Positions 1-8,288 of a stretch of 42,859 nt of DNA are shown here, one piece after another (position 1 is the first letter of the stretch; each line of letters begins with the position of its first letter). The stretch spans positions 1 through 42,859 of the forward strand of contig JANXVH010000106.1 in NCBI GenBank assembly GCA_025351765.1, in the 5' to 3' direction. A program made the translations under genes and the position numbers. The DNA is from Pedobacter sp. (GTDB taxonomy: Bacteria > Bacteroidota > Bacteroidia > Sphingobacteriales > Sphingobacteriaceae). The notes beneath the pieces are model-generated. The model had not been told where the DNA came from. It did no database searches and saw only the letters and a list, made by a program, of their open reading frames with translations.

Positions 1-1320
1 CATAAAGACATTGGCATCTCTTTTATAAATGAATTTTCTAATAAGTCTTTAGATTATACCCCACAAGAAATTATTGATCAAACTCAAAATTGCTTGAAGG
101 CAGTTATCAACAAAAAGACTAAAGCGGATGCTCCTGAGGTTAAAAAAATTGTTGAACTTTGGTCGGATCTTCACAAGAGCATATTAGAAAGTTATCATGC
201 CCAGCCAACTAACGAAGTTTATTTCTTACAGTTCAACGCAATAATAGATGTTTGTATTTTTTATGAGGAGCGCCTTAGTACCAGCAGCAAAAGAATTAGT
301 AGCTACATTAAAAAGATCATAGAAGATGTTAGCACAGTCATCACAAGAATACGGGATAACGAAGCCTGGAAAAAGAGTTTAAACTATTTTACCAGAGAAG
401 CATTTCTGAAGGAATTCGGATTGCACCGACAATATCTAGAGCTTATTTCAACACTTTTTACTTCCAGCGAAAGGGAAAGAAAAAGCATAATAGTAGAATT
501 AATGGTGGTAATTTATGAAGAGAAAGTGTCTGCGTCACATTATGACAGGGATTACTTTCTACAGCATGTGTTTAGATTAGTGATCCTAAACGATCAGTTT
601 AAAAGTTATAAACACCTGTTTTTGCCTATAAGGCATGCGTTAAATTATAATCTTATACTTATTGATACGCTGATAGTAGAGGAAGATTTCAAATCTGCTG
701 AGGCTTATTGTTTGGAACAAATAAAGGAAAATTCCAATGATGACTACAATTTCGAATACCATAAAAGACTTGTAGCGATATATAAGATAAATGGAGATGA
801 AATGAAGCTTTCTGCAGTTCTTAAGCGCCATTTACTCAAAAGTCCTGATTTCCTGGATTATCAATTTGTTTCACTCCATCGTTCTTCTGATAATGATTTC
901 AATCATTGGAGAAATAGGGTTTTAGCAAATGCAAGACAAATGGCTCACTATGATAGCAAGGCAGCGGAATTTTCTTTAGCGCTACTGGAAAGCGAAGGCA
1001 ATTACGTAAGGCTGATTGATTATATCGACGAAAAGATCGGTTATCAAGTCATATCGCTATACGCTCCGGGCCTAATTCTAAATGCTCCCCAAAGTTTTTT
1101 AAACAAACTGATGAATAGGATAGACAATCAAGAAGATAGCTATTTGAATCAGTATGAGCCTGAAACGTTACATGAATGCCTGGAAAACCTGTATTCGATA
1201 TTGGCAAAGAATTATCCTGTAGAAACATTGATCTTGGGCGTTAAAAATGGTATGAATAAATTTAGAAATTGGTCAAATATCCTTGTAAAATACTTACATC
1301 AAAAGCTAACTACAAGTTAA
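1..1320 (+). CDS. Hypothetical helical-repeat protein, 3' part only
   Basis: The reading frame is open from the first base of the window, so the protein starts upstream and only its C-terminal about 439 residues are visible. A TTG at 94 is an internal codon, not a convincing start. The visible part is hydrophilic and almost entirely helical, with segments that look like degenerate TPR or HEAT-type repeats (for example around the FKSAEAYCLEQIKENS stretch, encoded near 690-735). No signal peptide, membrane segment or catalytic motif is visible. I do not recognise the family. The stop is followed 17 bases later by half of a terminator hairpin (1337-1368) whose other arm is missing, so transcription may not end properly here. 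Confidence 0.7.
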   Translation, partial: HKDIGISFINEFSNKSLDYTPQEIIDQTQNCLKAVINKKTKADAPEVKKIVELWSDLHKSILESYHAQPTNEVYFLQFNAIIDVCIFYEERLSTSSKRISSYIKKIIEDVSTVITRIRDNEAWKKSLNYFTREAFLKEFGLHRQYLELISTLFTSSERERKSIIVELMVVIYEEKVSASHYDRDYFLQHVFRLVILNDQFKSYKHLFLPIRHALNYNLILIDTLIVEEDFKSAEAYCLEQIKENSNDDYNFEYHKRLVAIYKINGDEMKLSAVLKRHLLKSPDFLDYQFVSLHRSSDNDFNHWRNRVLANARQMAHYDSKAAEFSLALLESEGNYVRLIDYIDEKIGYQVISLYAPGLILNAPQSFLNKLMNRIDNQEDSYLNQYEPETLHECLENLYSILAKNYPVETLILGVKNGMNKFRNWSNILVKYLHQKLTTS

Positions 1321-1336
1321 TCCGCAAGTTTACCAC

Positions 1337-1368
1337 ATAAAGAAAGGGCTGTACCGTTAATCACGATA
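1337..1368. repeat. Direct repeat copy 1 (half of a terminator)
   Basis: These 32 bases match 4055-4086 at 31 positions (G at 1356 against A at 4074). Similarity extends weakly about 7 bases further left. Copy 2 is the left arm and loop of an intact hairpin terminator; copy 1 has no right arm, because the sequence after 1368 becomes the broken end of a GNAT gene. The two copies bracket the MocR/DoxX/AhpD/GNAT cassette. Confidence 0.85.
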
Positions 1369-1508
1369 GGTCGTCAACATAAATCATTGGTCCGGTTCGT
1401 AATAAATTCATAATGCGATAACCGATCTAAGTTTTTACGGAATTCCAAGATTGCTTCCTTACAAAAATCGACATCCGCTTTAGTTTTTGCTATGCTGCAT
1501 GTTATCAT
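1369..1508 (-). pseudogene. GNAT acetyltransferase, N-terminal remnant
   Basis: On the minus strand an ATG at 1508, four bases after the AhpD-like stop, opens a 44-codon frame ending in TGA at 1374. It begins MITCSIAKTKADVDFCKEAI and continues LEFRKNLDRLSHYEFI, which resembles the first strand and helix of GNAT acetyltransferases. Shifting the frame near 1390 gives MIYVDD, resembling the next GNAT strand, and the homology then stops at the edge of the direct repeat at 1368. A full GNAT would need about 100 more residues. AhpD-like and GNAT genes are often adjacent in Bacteroidota. I infer a real downstream operon gene cut by a rearrangement. Confidence 0.6.
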
Positions 1509-1512
1509 TAAT

Positions 1513-1962
1513 TTAAGAGTTGTTATTCACTGGATGCATGTTTAGACCCACTCCAAGCCTGTTCCATGAATTGATATTGATCGCTGCCATGATCAGATAG
1601 CCTGTTTTTTGTTCGCCAAATAGTTCGATGGATCTATTATAAACCTCATCACTGATCCCATGGTTTCCGATCTGCGTAATTTCTTCAGTAAGCTGTAAAA
1701 TAACCTGTTCTTCTTCGTTAAACCAATCCTTTGCCTCGCGCCATGCACTTAGCACATATATACGCTTGGAATCTTCTCCGTGTTTTATAGCATCATTGCT
1801 ATGCACGTTTAAACAATAAGCGCAGCCGTTTAGTTGGGAAGCTCTAAGTTTAATTAACTCTAAATACAGCTGTGGTATCCCTGCCTTTTTGATCAGGGAA
1901 TCTATTTCCCAAAGCAGTTTATAGCTTTCAGGAAACGTTTCGTTCATTTTTAACCTATTCAT
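1513..1962 (-). CDS. AhpD-like carboxymuconolactone decarboxylase family protein
   Basis: This 149-residue protein has the usual length for the family and the AhpD redox motif CxxCxxxH (GCAYCLNVH, about residues 46-54), in which the cysteine pair acts as a thiol-disulfide peroxidase or disulfide reductase centre. Family members detoxify peroxides or act on small aromatic lactones; the sequence does not fix the substrate. It is cytoplasmic, with no signal peptide. It lies between a broken DoxX gene upstream and a truncated GNAT gene downstream, and is the only apparently intact member of that former operon. A second Met five codons in (1947) is an alternative start. The divergent MocR regulator at 2386 is the likely controller. 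Confidence 0.85.
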   Translation of the reverse strand: MNRLKMNETFPESYKLLWEIDSLIKKAGIPQLYLELIKLRASQLNGCAYCLNVHSNDAIKHGEDSKRIYVLSAWREAKDWFNEEEQVILQLTEEITQIGNHGISDEVYNRSIELFGEQKTGYLIMAAININSWNRLGVGLNMHPVNNNS

Positions 1963-1977
1963 AAAATTGTTTTTAAT

Positions 1978-2240
1978 TTATGCGTTTTTATTTGCGATAT
2001 GATCATCTAAACTCCATTTATAATGGCCGATCCCTGAAAGGACAAGGCCCGCCCCCGTGAAATAAAAACAGGGTAAGTGAAAGGTGCACTGATACTCAAA
2101 AATATCCCCATCATTATGCCAAAACCAAGTGTTAGGATAGCGGTACCTAAAGCACCTAACCTATCTATAACAGGCAATAAAAAGCCAATCCCAAGCGCCA
2201 AACGTAGAAATAATTGTGCAATACCTGACGAATTTTTCAT
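1978..2240 (-). pseudogene. DoxX family membrane protein, broken
   Basis: The N-terminus (MKNSSGIAQLFLRLALGIGF) is typical of DoxX membrane proteins of about 130-145 residues. After VIDRLG the sequence jumps to ALGTAILTLGFGIMMGIFLS, the third-helix region, so roughly 55-60 residues are missing. After APFTYPVF the reading frame is wrong: the open frame ends at 2007, while the -1 frame reads TGAGLVLSGIGHYKWSLDDH and runs to a TAA at 1978, which is the expected DoxX C-terminus. The gene therefore carries an internal deletion and a frameshift near 2065. It precedes the AhpD-like gene as in related operons. Intact DoxX proteins are linked to redox or thiol homeostasis at the membrane. Confidence 0.8.
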
Positions 2241-2385
2241 TTGTTCTATTTTTAAAAAGGTAAATTTACAGGAGTTAAATTCATGTTTTGGGTACCAGCT
2301 AACTGAAATAAGATGGTCCAGTTATTTATCATTATAAAGTTTACTTTTATAATACACTTGTCAACTAAAAATCCATAATTTAAAT

Positions 2386-3852
2386 ATGCTGCCTTTCCAA
2401 AACTTGATCTTTCCTGATCGAGATATACACATTCCTGTTTACAAGCAGATCACTGATAGACTGATTGGCTTGATACAAGAGGGAAAGGTTCCACCAGGCA
2501 CTTATCTTCCAGGAACCCGGCAAATGGCAGAGTTGCTTAAAGTAAATCGAAAAACCATAATAAAGGCATATGAGGAGCTTTTATCTCAGGAATGGATTCA
2601 ATCAGTACCCAGAAAAGGCTACCTGATAACGCCCGAATTACCCATGATAAAACCAAGATCATTTCAACCTAAAAATCATTTTATTCCAACTGAATCAAGA
2701 AATTTAAAATATTTGAGCATCATCGCCCCGACAATTGAAGTAATTAAAATCACCAGCGGAGATATCTTGGTTAATGACGGGTTCCCAGACGTAAGACTTG
2801 CTCCCTTTTTAAAGATCAGTCAGGTCTATCGCAATCCAGTGAGCAGTCAAAAAATAGCGCAGCTAACGGCTTTGCGTGATGAAGGTGGCTTAGAACTTCT
2901 ACGGGAATCAGTCAGTATTTTCCTTAATGGAACAAGGGGACTTAATATCACTAAAACAGATATTGTAATCACCCGTGGGGCGCAAATGGCCATTTACATA
3001 GCAGCAATGGTGCTGTTGAGACCGGGTGATAGCGTCGTTGTCAGTAATCCTAATTACGTATTTGCTACGGAAGTTATGGCGAATGCAGGAGCAGATATTA
3101 TTTCTATTCCTGTAGATCAGAACGGAATAGATGTAGATCGGCTGGAACAGATTCTACAAAAACAGTCGATTAAACTATTATATGTAGTTCCCCATCATCA
3201 TCATCCTACAACAGTAACTATGTCTTCTAGCCGCAGGCTACGATTGCTCCGACTGATTAAACAATATGATTTTTTGGTAATAGAAGATGACTATGATTAT
3301 GATTTTCATTATAAGAGCAGCCCCATACTTCCCTTGGCCAGCGCGGCTCATAATGGCAAAATTATTTATATCGGGTCATTTACCAAGCTAATTGCGCCGT
3401 CAGTAAGAGTTGGATACCTTATCGCCGCACCCCCCATTATAAAAAAGGCAATCCATTTGCGCCGGCTCATCGACCTGCGTGGCGATGCCTTTATAGAATA
3501 TATGCTTGCGCAAATGATTACCAAAGGAGAACTCAGCAGACACATCAATAAATCAAACAAATTGTATGCACAGCGGTGTAATTTTATTTGTGATCTGATA
3601 AGCAGGAAATTAAGTCATGCTGTCGAATTCACGAAGCCGCAAGGTGGTATGGCCATCTGGTTGCGGTTCAAGAAACAATATCCAATAAATAAGGTGCTTG
3701 CAGATGCCGCGCATAATGGCCTTTTTTTGATTGGGACAACTTTTCAAAAGGCAGATGATATCAATGATAATGGCCTACGTTTTGGATTTGCTTCACTGAC
3801 TGAACATGACATGGAACTTGCCGTTAATATATTGGCGAAAATCACCAATTAA
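2386..3852 (+). CDS. MocR/PdxR-type transcription regulator (GntR-aminotransferase fusion)
   Basis: A 488-residue MocR regulator. Residues about 12-85 form a GntR winged helix (PGTYLPGTRQMAELLKVNRK). Residues about 120-485 form a type I aminotransferase fold that binds PLP as an effector. The Schiff-base lysine is Lys334 in GSFTKLIAPSVRVGYL, and the VVPHHHHPTTVTMS segment and the C-terminal NGLRFGF arginine are in place, so cofactor binding should be intact. It is divergent from the DoxX/AhpD genes with a 145-base shared promoter region, the usual MocR arrangement, and probably controls them. Although its target operon is decayed, the regulator itself shows no damage. The ligand cannot be told from sequence. 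Confidence 0.9.
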   Translation: MLPFQNLIFPDRDIHIPVYKQITDRLIGLIQEGKVPPGTYLPGTRQMAELLKVNRKTIIKAYEELLSQEWIQSVPRKGYLITPELPMIKPRSFQPKNHFIPTESRNLKYLSIIAPTIEVIKITSGDILVNDGFPDVRLAPFLKISQVYRNPVSSQKIAQLTALRDEGGLELLRESVSIFLNGTRGLNITKTDIVITRGAQMAIYIAAMVLLRPGDSVVVSNPNYVFATEVMANAGADIISIPVDQNGIDVDRLEQILQKQSIKLLYVVPHHHHPTTVTMSSSRRLRLLRLIKQYDFLVIEDDYDYDFHYKSSPILPLASAAHNGKIIYIGSFTKLIAPSVRVGYLIAAPPIIKKAIHLRRLIDLRGDAFIEYMLAQMITKGELSRHINKSNKLYAQRCNFICDLISRKLSHAVEFTKPQGGMAIWLRFKKQYPINKVLADAAHNGLFLIGTTFQKADDINDNGLRFGFASLTEHDMELAVNILAKITN

Positions 3853-4054
3853 GCTGCATCTCGGCATCACCTTATAAAAACTGTTCATCGTGACAGTGGC
3901 GATGATCTTCATACTGCACATCGCTTATATTTAAATAAAGGGTATCTCTAGGTTGTAATCACTTTGCTAAATTGATCAGCTGAGTACGAAACTGAGCCGT
4001 TTATTTAAGTCAATATGAGCCCCAAATAGATTAGTTTAGTCATCCTGTTACTAA

Positions 4055-4086
4055 ATAAAGAAAGGGCTGTACCATTAATCACGATA
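4055..4086. repeat. Direct repeat copy 2
   Basis: Matches 1337-1368 at 31 of 32 positions. Here it forms the left arm and loop of the complete terminator at 4057-4100. Confidence 0.85.
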
Positions 4087-4100
4087 CAGCCCCTTTCTTT
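4057..4100. terminator. Bidirectional hairpin terminator
   Basis: Left arm 4057-4071 pairs with right arm 4085-4100 (15 base pairs with one bulged C), loop 13 bases. T-rich tracts follow on both strands, so it can end transcription of the GH76 gene (minus, stop at 4111) and anything arriving on the plus strand. Confidence 0.85.
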
Positions 4101-4110
4101 TTAAAAATTA

Positions 4111-5661
4111 TTACAATCCTTCTTTCTCCAACAAAGCCAATCTGGAAATCATTTCCAAACATGCGCCCTGATGAAGTATGTCAAAATTTGCTTGCGTAGT
4201 GCCTCCTCTAAAGTCCTCATTAATTAACCCTGTAGATTTATTTCTCGCACTGGAAAGCCATGCATTTGCCATCGTCTTTTGATAAGCCTTCACATACGTT
4301 TTATCACCATCAATCTTATACAATTCGATAAATCCTCTAAACATAATAGCTTGGAACCAAACATGTCCGGGCTCTAGAATTCTAAATGATTCTCCTATAG
4401 TGTAAGAGTTGAATGGTATAAACCACTTCTTATAGGCAGACTTAGCGATATTTTGCGCGTCAATAAGATATTGGCTGTCTCCTGTTATCTTATAAAGTAA
4501 TGCAGCAAGCTGCATCGGCTGACCAGCATTATAAGGGTATTTGTCTTTAGCAATTATTAGCGCTGAATTTGGATCATTATTATTAGACAATCTAACGTTA
4601 TCCCAATACAAGTAATCTGATGGATCCTGAAGGGTTTTCTTAGTCCATGCATACAGATCTTTTGCACTTTTTAAATAAGCAGGATCATTAGTAGCAAGAT
4701 ATAACTTAGCTGCCAACACAGCTGCAGGTGCAGAAGAACATGTATTTTTGGAATTCCCATACTCTTTCCAATAAACGCCTCCTCCCATCTTATCATCTGT
4801 GCCTGTCAAAATAAAATTCCAAACCAACTTAGACCGCGTTAAATAGTTTTGTTTTTTTGTTAACATGTATAAATCAATCATGTCAATCCCCACCCAGAGG
4901 TTATCGTCGTAATACCGCTCGTCACCAGTACCGGGGTAAACTGCATATGCCTCTGCCTTATTGTTTGCAGTATTTCTGAATTGGTCGATTCCAATAAGTA
5001 ACCTGTCATCATACAAGTTAGCAACTTTGTTTTTATAAGCAGGAAATGCTTCTGAAGCTTCCTTAAAAGCCGCATATCCGGAAAATGCACCACCATGACC
5101 CCAGATCACCGCCGCACCATCCCAAAATCCTGTTTTGTATGGATAGTTGGAAGTCCAAATGTCCTTCGCCTTGCCATCAAGGTACAGTTTTACCAATGAC
5201 GACATTAAAGTATCTGCTCGCTTCAAGAAAACAGGTGTCAAGTCTGGGATGCTAGCTGAAAAAGGGGTAGCTTGAACTGTGGTTACCGCAGACACTGCAC
5301 CAGCCCTGTTAATAGCTACTACATTGATAATATATCTTGTATTTGTAGGCACCATAATCGATACCTTTTGGTTACTTCCCTTTGTCGCATTCACAACTAT
5401 TGGATTTGGCGTGGATTTTATTCCAGCTTCTGATGGCGAGTAGCTAATAGAGACTTTCATTAAAGCCTCATCATCCGGATTAGTCCAACTCAGTTCTAAT
5501 TCGTTCTCGTCAGTTGTAGGCATTGCAACCAACTTCGTAACTGGTGCTATAGCATTGCTGATGGTATCTTTCGGCAGCATCACATTCTCCGTTTTCTTAC
5601 AGGATAAAATAATCAGGATGCAGATCAGGCAAAGTATATGTAATTTAGATATTATCTTCAT
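4111..5661 (-). CDS. GH76 family endo-alpha-1,6-mannanase lipoprotein
   Basis: A 516-residue surface or periplasmic lipoprotein. The signal peptide ends in a lipobox with Cys21 (IILSCKK). Residues about 40-135 look like a fibronectin type III-like domain. Residues about 145-512 are a GH76 (alpha/alpha)6 barrel. The paired aspartates typical of GH76 catalysis are visible at Asp252-Asp253 in YYDDNLWVGID, and GGGVYWKEYGNSKNTCSSAP is a strong family signature. GH76 enzymes hydrolyse alpha-1,6-mannan backbones such as yeast mannan. The gene lies 41 bases downstream of a LamG lipoprotein gene and is probably cotranscribed with it. No SusC/SusD transporter is beside it, unlike most GH76 genes in this phylum. 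Confidence 0.9.
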   Translation of the reverse strand: MKIISKLHILCLICILIILSCKKTENVMLPKDTISNAIAPVTKLVAMPTTDENELELSWTNPDDEALMKVSISYSPSEAGIKSTPNPIVVNATKGSNQKVSIMVPTNTRYIINVVAINRAGAVSAVTTVQATPFSASIPDLTPVFLKRADTLMSSLVKLYLDGKAKDIWTSNYPYKTGFWDGAAVIWGHGGAFSGYAAFKEASEAFPAYKNKVANLYDDRLLIGIDQFRNTANNKAEAYAVYPGTGDERYYDDNLWVGIDMIDLYMLTKKQNYLTRSKLVWNFILTGTDDKMGGGVYWKEYGNSKNTCSSAPAAVLAAKLYLATNDPAYLKSAKDLYAWTKKTLQDPSDYLYWDNVRLSNNNDPNSALIIAKDKYPYNAGQPMQLAALLYKITGDSQYLIDAQNIAKSAYKKWFIPFNSYTIGESFRILEPGHVWFQAIMFRGFIELYKIDGDKTYVKAYQKTMANAWLSSARNKSTGLINEDFRGGTTQANFDILHQGACLEMISRLALLEKEGL

Positions 5662-5702
5662 TTCAAATATATTAGGTATAGAAAATTAAGGGAATTATAA
5701 TT

Positions 5703-7295
5703 TTAATTAGGACAGCCTTTGCTCACAAATAAGGTTTTAGGTGCTTTAACCTGTGTGTAATTATCTCCAAGTTTTGCATTCGCCAAAATCAGGTTGGTCT
5801 CATATTTACCGCCATTACTATCTTGAATATAGCCCGTTTCAGCTCCTGCAGTGAAATTCCACCTGCTAAGCAACCCTATATTAGTTCCAGAAGTTAGGCC
5901 ACACATATTATCCTTAATTTGTTGTGCAGTTCGTGCAACGGTCCAAACTCTGGCTTCAGATACAGTTCCCTTCATTGCTCTAAAATCCTGTCCAAAAGCA
6001 CGACCAATTTCAAACCTATCTCCGTCTCTACTTGACGCCAAATTAATAGAGGAATGTGTTTCATCCTGGCGGGCGACTACCAGAATATCTTGAACACCAT
6101 TAATGTATAATTTGTATTTCTCAGAAACATTCTGTTGATCGCAATCCACGACCAAAGCAATGTTCATCCATTCATTTAGATTAAAACTTTTGGTACTTTC
6201 CAGGGTAATCTTATCTCCTAAACCAACAATTTGTAATGGATGTGTGGGTCGGTAGTCGTCATTTTTACCCCTAATGAGCAGCTGACCCTCTAAACCCATA
6301 AAAGTCTGTAGACCACGGTACCCATCAATTTTACAGGTCATCTCAAACGTTACTTTCTTCAATGTTTTTATTGATCCGTCAACAATTGCAATATCATTGA
6401 AGTTGGCATAGCCGAAATACTGATCGCTTAAGTCCATAGCGAAAGCCGGTCCATCAACCTTAACATTAACATTTGCTTTTTGGCCTTTTTTATCTTCAAT
6501 AACAACAACGGTTGTTCCATTGATTTTTCCTTTAATACTAACCACATCGCCCTTAATTTGAGCTTTAGCAACCAGTGGATTTGCAACCGAAACCTTATAG
6601 TCGCCATTACCTTTTGTTACTGTAATATCTTCAGTTCCTTGCACAGCAGTTAAAGTGATATCGCTTTTTGAAAGTAACAGTGTAGAAGGTGCGGTTACAA
6701 CAACGGTAAACAAGGCTTGTTTGCCTTGCGCATCTGTCACTTTAACCTTTGCCGTGCCAGGAGCAATGGCTTTAACCGTAAACTTTGCATGAGATTCCAA
6801 TTTTGTATTATTGATCTCCAAGAATTGACTCGAGTTCTCGAGAAGCTCAGTCTTATAGCCCGCATTACCTGTATTTATATTGATAGTAAGCTCGTTCTTA
6901 CCTGGCACTCCTACTTCCATTGCAGCTTCAGTCGTACTCAAGGTCATCTCAAAAAGCTTGGAAATAACTACATCGATACTTTGTCTTTTGAACATTTTGT
7001 CTGTAACGACAATAACAGCGTTCGCCTTGTCTTGCTTTGTAGTAGCCGTAATGGTAATCACATTGTCGCTGATCCTGGCAATTGCTACATCATTATTAGT
7101 TGAAACTGCAGTATAGTTTCCATTTCCATTAGAAATGTTTACACTAATACTGCCATTTGGTGTTAATGCCACCGCCGATTTATCCAGCGCCATCTCGACG
7201 ACATTAAACTCAGCTCCCTTCTTGGCGCAGCTTTGGCAGATCAGCAAAAGGCCAAATAGCGACAATAAAACTAAAAAGTAATTTTTTTTGAACAT
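5703..7295 (-). CDS. Ig-like repeat and LamG-domain lipoprotein
   Basis: A 530-residue predicted lipoprotein; the signal peptide ends at LLICQSCAKK with Cys23 the likely lipidated residue (Cys20 is possible). Residues about 35-280 are three BACON/Ig-like repeats, each with a phrase such as NGNYTAVSTNN, NAGYKTELLEN or NGDYKVSVANP followed by a strand-rich tail. Residues about 300-505 are a concanavalin A-like LamG jelly roll: FEMTCKIDG, NEWMNIALVVD, KLYINGVQD and VSEARVWTVARTAQQI are classic strands. It probably binds glycan at the cell surface for the GH76 enzyme encoded 41 bases downstream. No catalytic residues are apparent. The ligand is inferred only from the neighbour. Confidence 0.8.
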   Translation of the reverse strand: MFKKNYFLVLLSLFGLLLICQSCAKKGAEFNVVEMALDKSAVALTPNGSISVNISNGNGNYTAVSTNNDVAIARISDNVITITATTKQDKANAVIVVTDKMFKRQSIDVVISKLFEMTLSTTEAAMEVGVPGKNELTININTGNAGYKTELLENSSQFLEINNTKLESHAKFTVKAIAPGTAKVKVTDAQGKQALFTVVVTAPSTLLLSKSDITLTAVQGTEDITVTKGNGDYKVSVANPLVAKAQIKGDVVSIKGKINGTTVVVIEDKKGQKANVNVKVDGPAFAMDLSDQYFGYANFNDIAIVDGSIKTLKKVTFEMTCKIDGYRGLQTFMGLEGQLLIRGKNDDYRPTHPLQIVGLGDKITLESTKSFNLNEWMNIALVVDCDQQNVSEKYKLYINGVQDILVVARQDETHSSINLASSRDGDRFEIGRAFGQDFRAMKGTVSEARVWTVARTAQQIKDNMCGLTSGTNIGLLSRWNFTAGAETGYIQDSNGGKYETNLILANAKLGDNYTQVKAPKTLFVSKGCPN

Positions 7296-7535
7296 AATAG
7301 AGGGGATATTTGGTTAAAAAAATAAAGAAATATGCAATAAGAACACAGTGTAGCTGACATCAGCGCACAATAAAAAGTTGATTAATAGAAAAACTGAAAC
7401 CTAGGTTTTTAACAGCTGTCGATAATTTGACGACATACGGAAAGAGATCGTTCATTGGTTTTATAATTGGTTGCCACTAAATTATAAAAGATTTCAGAAT
7501 AAGCAAATATATTTTATTCTAGGCCGTTTTAAATA

Positions 7536-8288
7536 CTAGATTAATTGCAATGCTACAGCGTCAACCCAGCCGATATTTCCGTTGGGTAATTCTATCTTTA
7601 CCCAATCATTAACGCTATCCATTACTCTTACTTTTGTACCCTCATGAACAATAAACAATGTTTTTTGCTTTTCATTAGGTGCGCTTTTAACATTCACCAC
7701 CCCATTGAAGACAATGGCTTCCTTGTGTTGCTCAAAATAATTATCCTGCGCATTTGCAATACCTATTAAGATTAGCCCAATTAGAATTAATGTGAGACCA
7801 GAATAAAATGAAGTCCTTTTAATAGCTAGTTGAAGGGAAAAAAGATATACAATCATCAACCCAAATCCCAGGAGAAATAAGAAAACACCCAATGCAGACC
7901 ACAGCTGTAAACTTAGAGAAGTGATAAAACCTATCCACCACTTCTTTAAAAAAAACTCGGGTACTGCTTCTATCTTATCTGTTATCTTGAGATTAGCTAA
8001 ACGCAGGTTCACTTGAATGTCTTCATCTCCGGGCGCTAACTTATATGCTTTCTCGTAGTTGAGAATCGCAGGAGCAAAGTTGTTCAGTTTATAATTGGCA
8101 TTACCAAGATTGTAATAAACCTCCTTAACAACAATACCAGAATCTAATAACTGCTGATAAAGCTTTAATGCAACTTCATACTGGCCCTTACTATAAGCAG
8201 TGTTTGCATCTTTAAAAAGAGCAACAGATTTTCCACTGGCCGCACAAATAAATGGCGCCAGTAATAGCAGGATAATTAACTTACGCAT
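7536..8288 (-). CDS. batE: BatE-like TPR and SH3 membrane protein
   Basis: Last gene of the moxR-bat operon. I chose the ATG at 8288 because MRKLIILLLLAPFICAASGK is a clean signal peptide and the start overlaps the batD stop by 8 bases; an upstream Met at 8324 would extend deep into batD. The 250-residue protein has two to three TPR units (about residues 20-95), two membrane helices (about 115-180) and a C-terminal bacterial SH3 domain (VNVKSAPNEKQKTLFIVHEG through WVKIELPNGNIGWVD). TPR domains imply a scaffolding role and the SH3 domain may bind peptidoglycan. Bat proteins were linked to aerotolerance in Bacteroides fragilis; the molecular mechanism is unclear. Confidence 0.85.
   Translation of the reverse strand: MRKLIILLLLAPFICAASGKSVALFKDANTAYSKGQYEVALKLYQQLLDSGIVVKEVYYNLGNANYKLNNFAPAILNYEKAYKLAPGDEDIQVNLRLANLKITDKIEAVPEFFLKKWWIGFITSLSLQLWSALGVFLFLLGFGLMIVYLFSLQLAIKRTSFYSGLTLILIGLILIGIANAQDNYFEQHKEAIVFNGVVNVKSAPNEKQKTLFIVHEGTKVRVMDSVNDWVKIELPNGNIGWVDAVALQLI

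Noticed and set aside
7459..7489. Inverted repeat (10-bp arms, 11-base loop) downstream of the bat operon
   Set aside because: The arms are almost pure A/T, so such pairing is likely by chance; terminator function is possible but weak.
7504..7511. TATATTTG on the minus strand upstream of the LamG lipoprotein gene
   Set aside because: It matches the -7 consensus but lies about 210 bases from the start with no supporting -33 element in an A/T-rich gap, so chance is likely.
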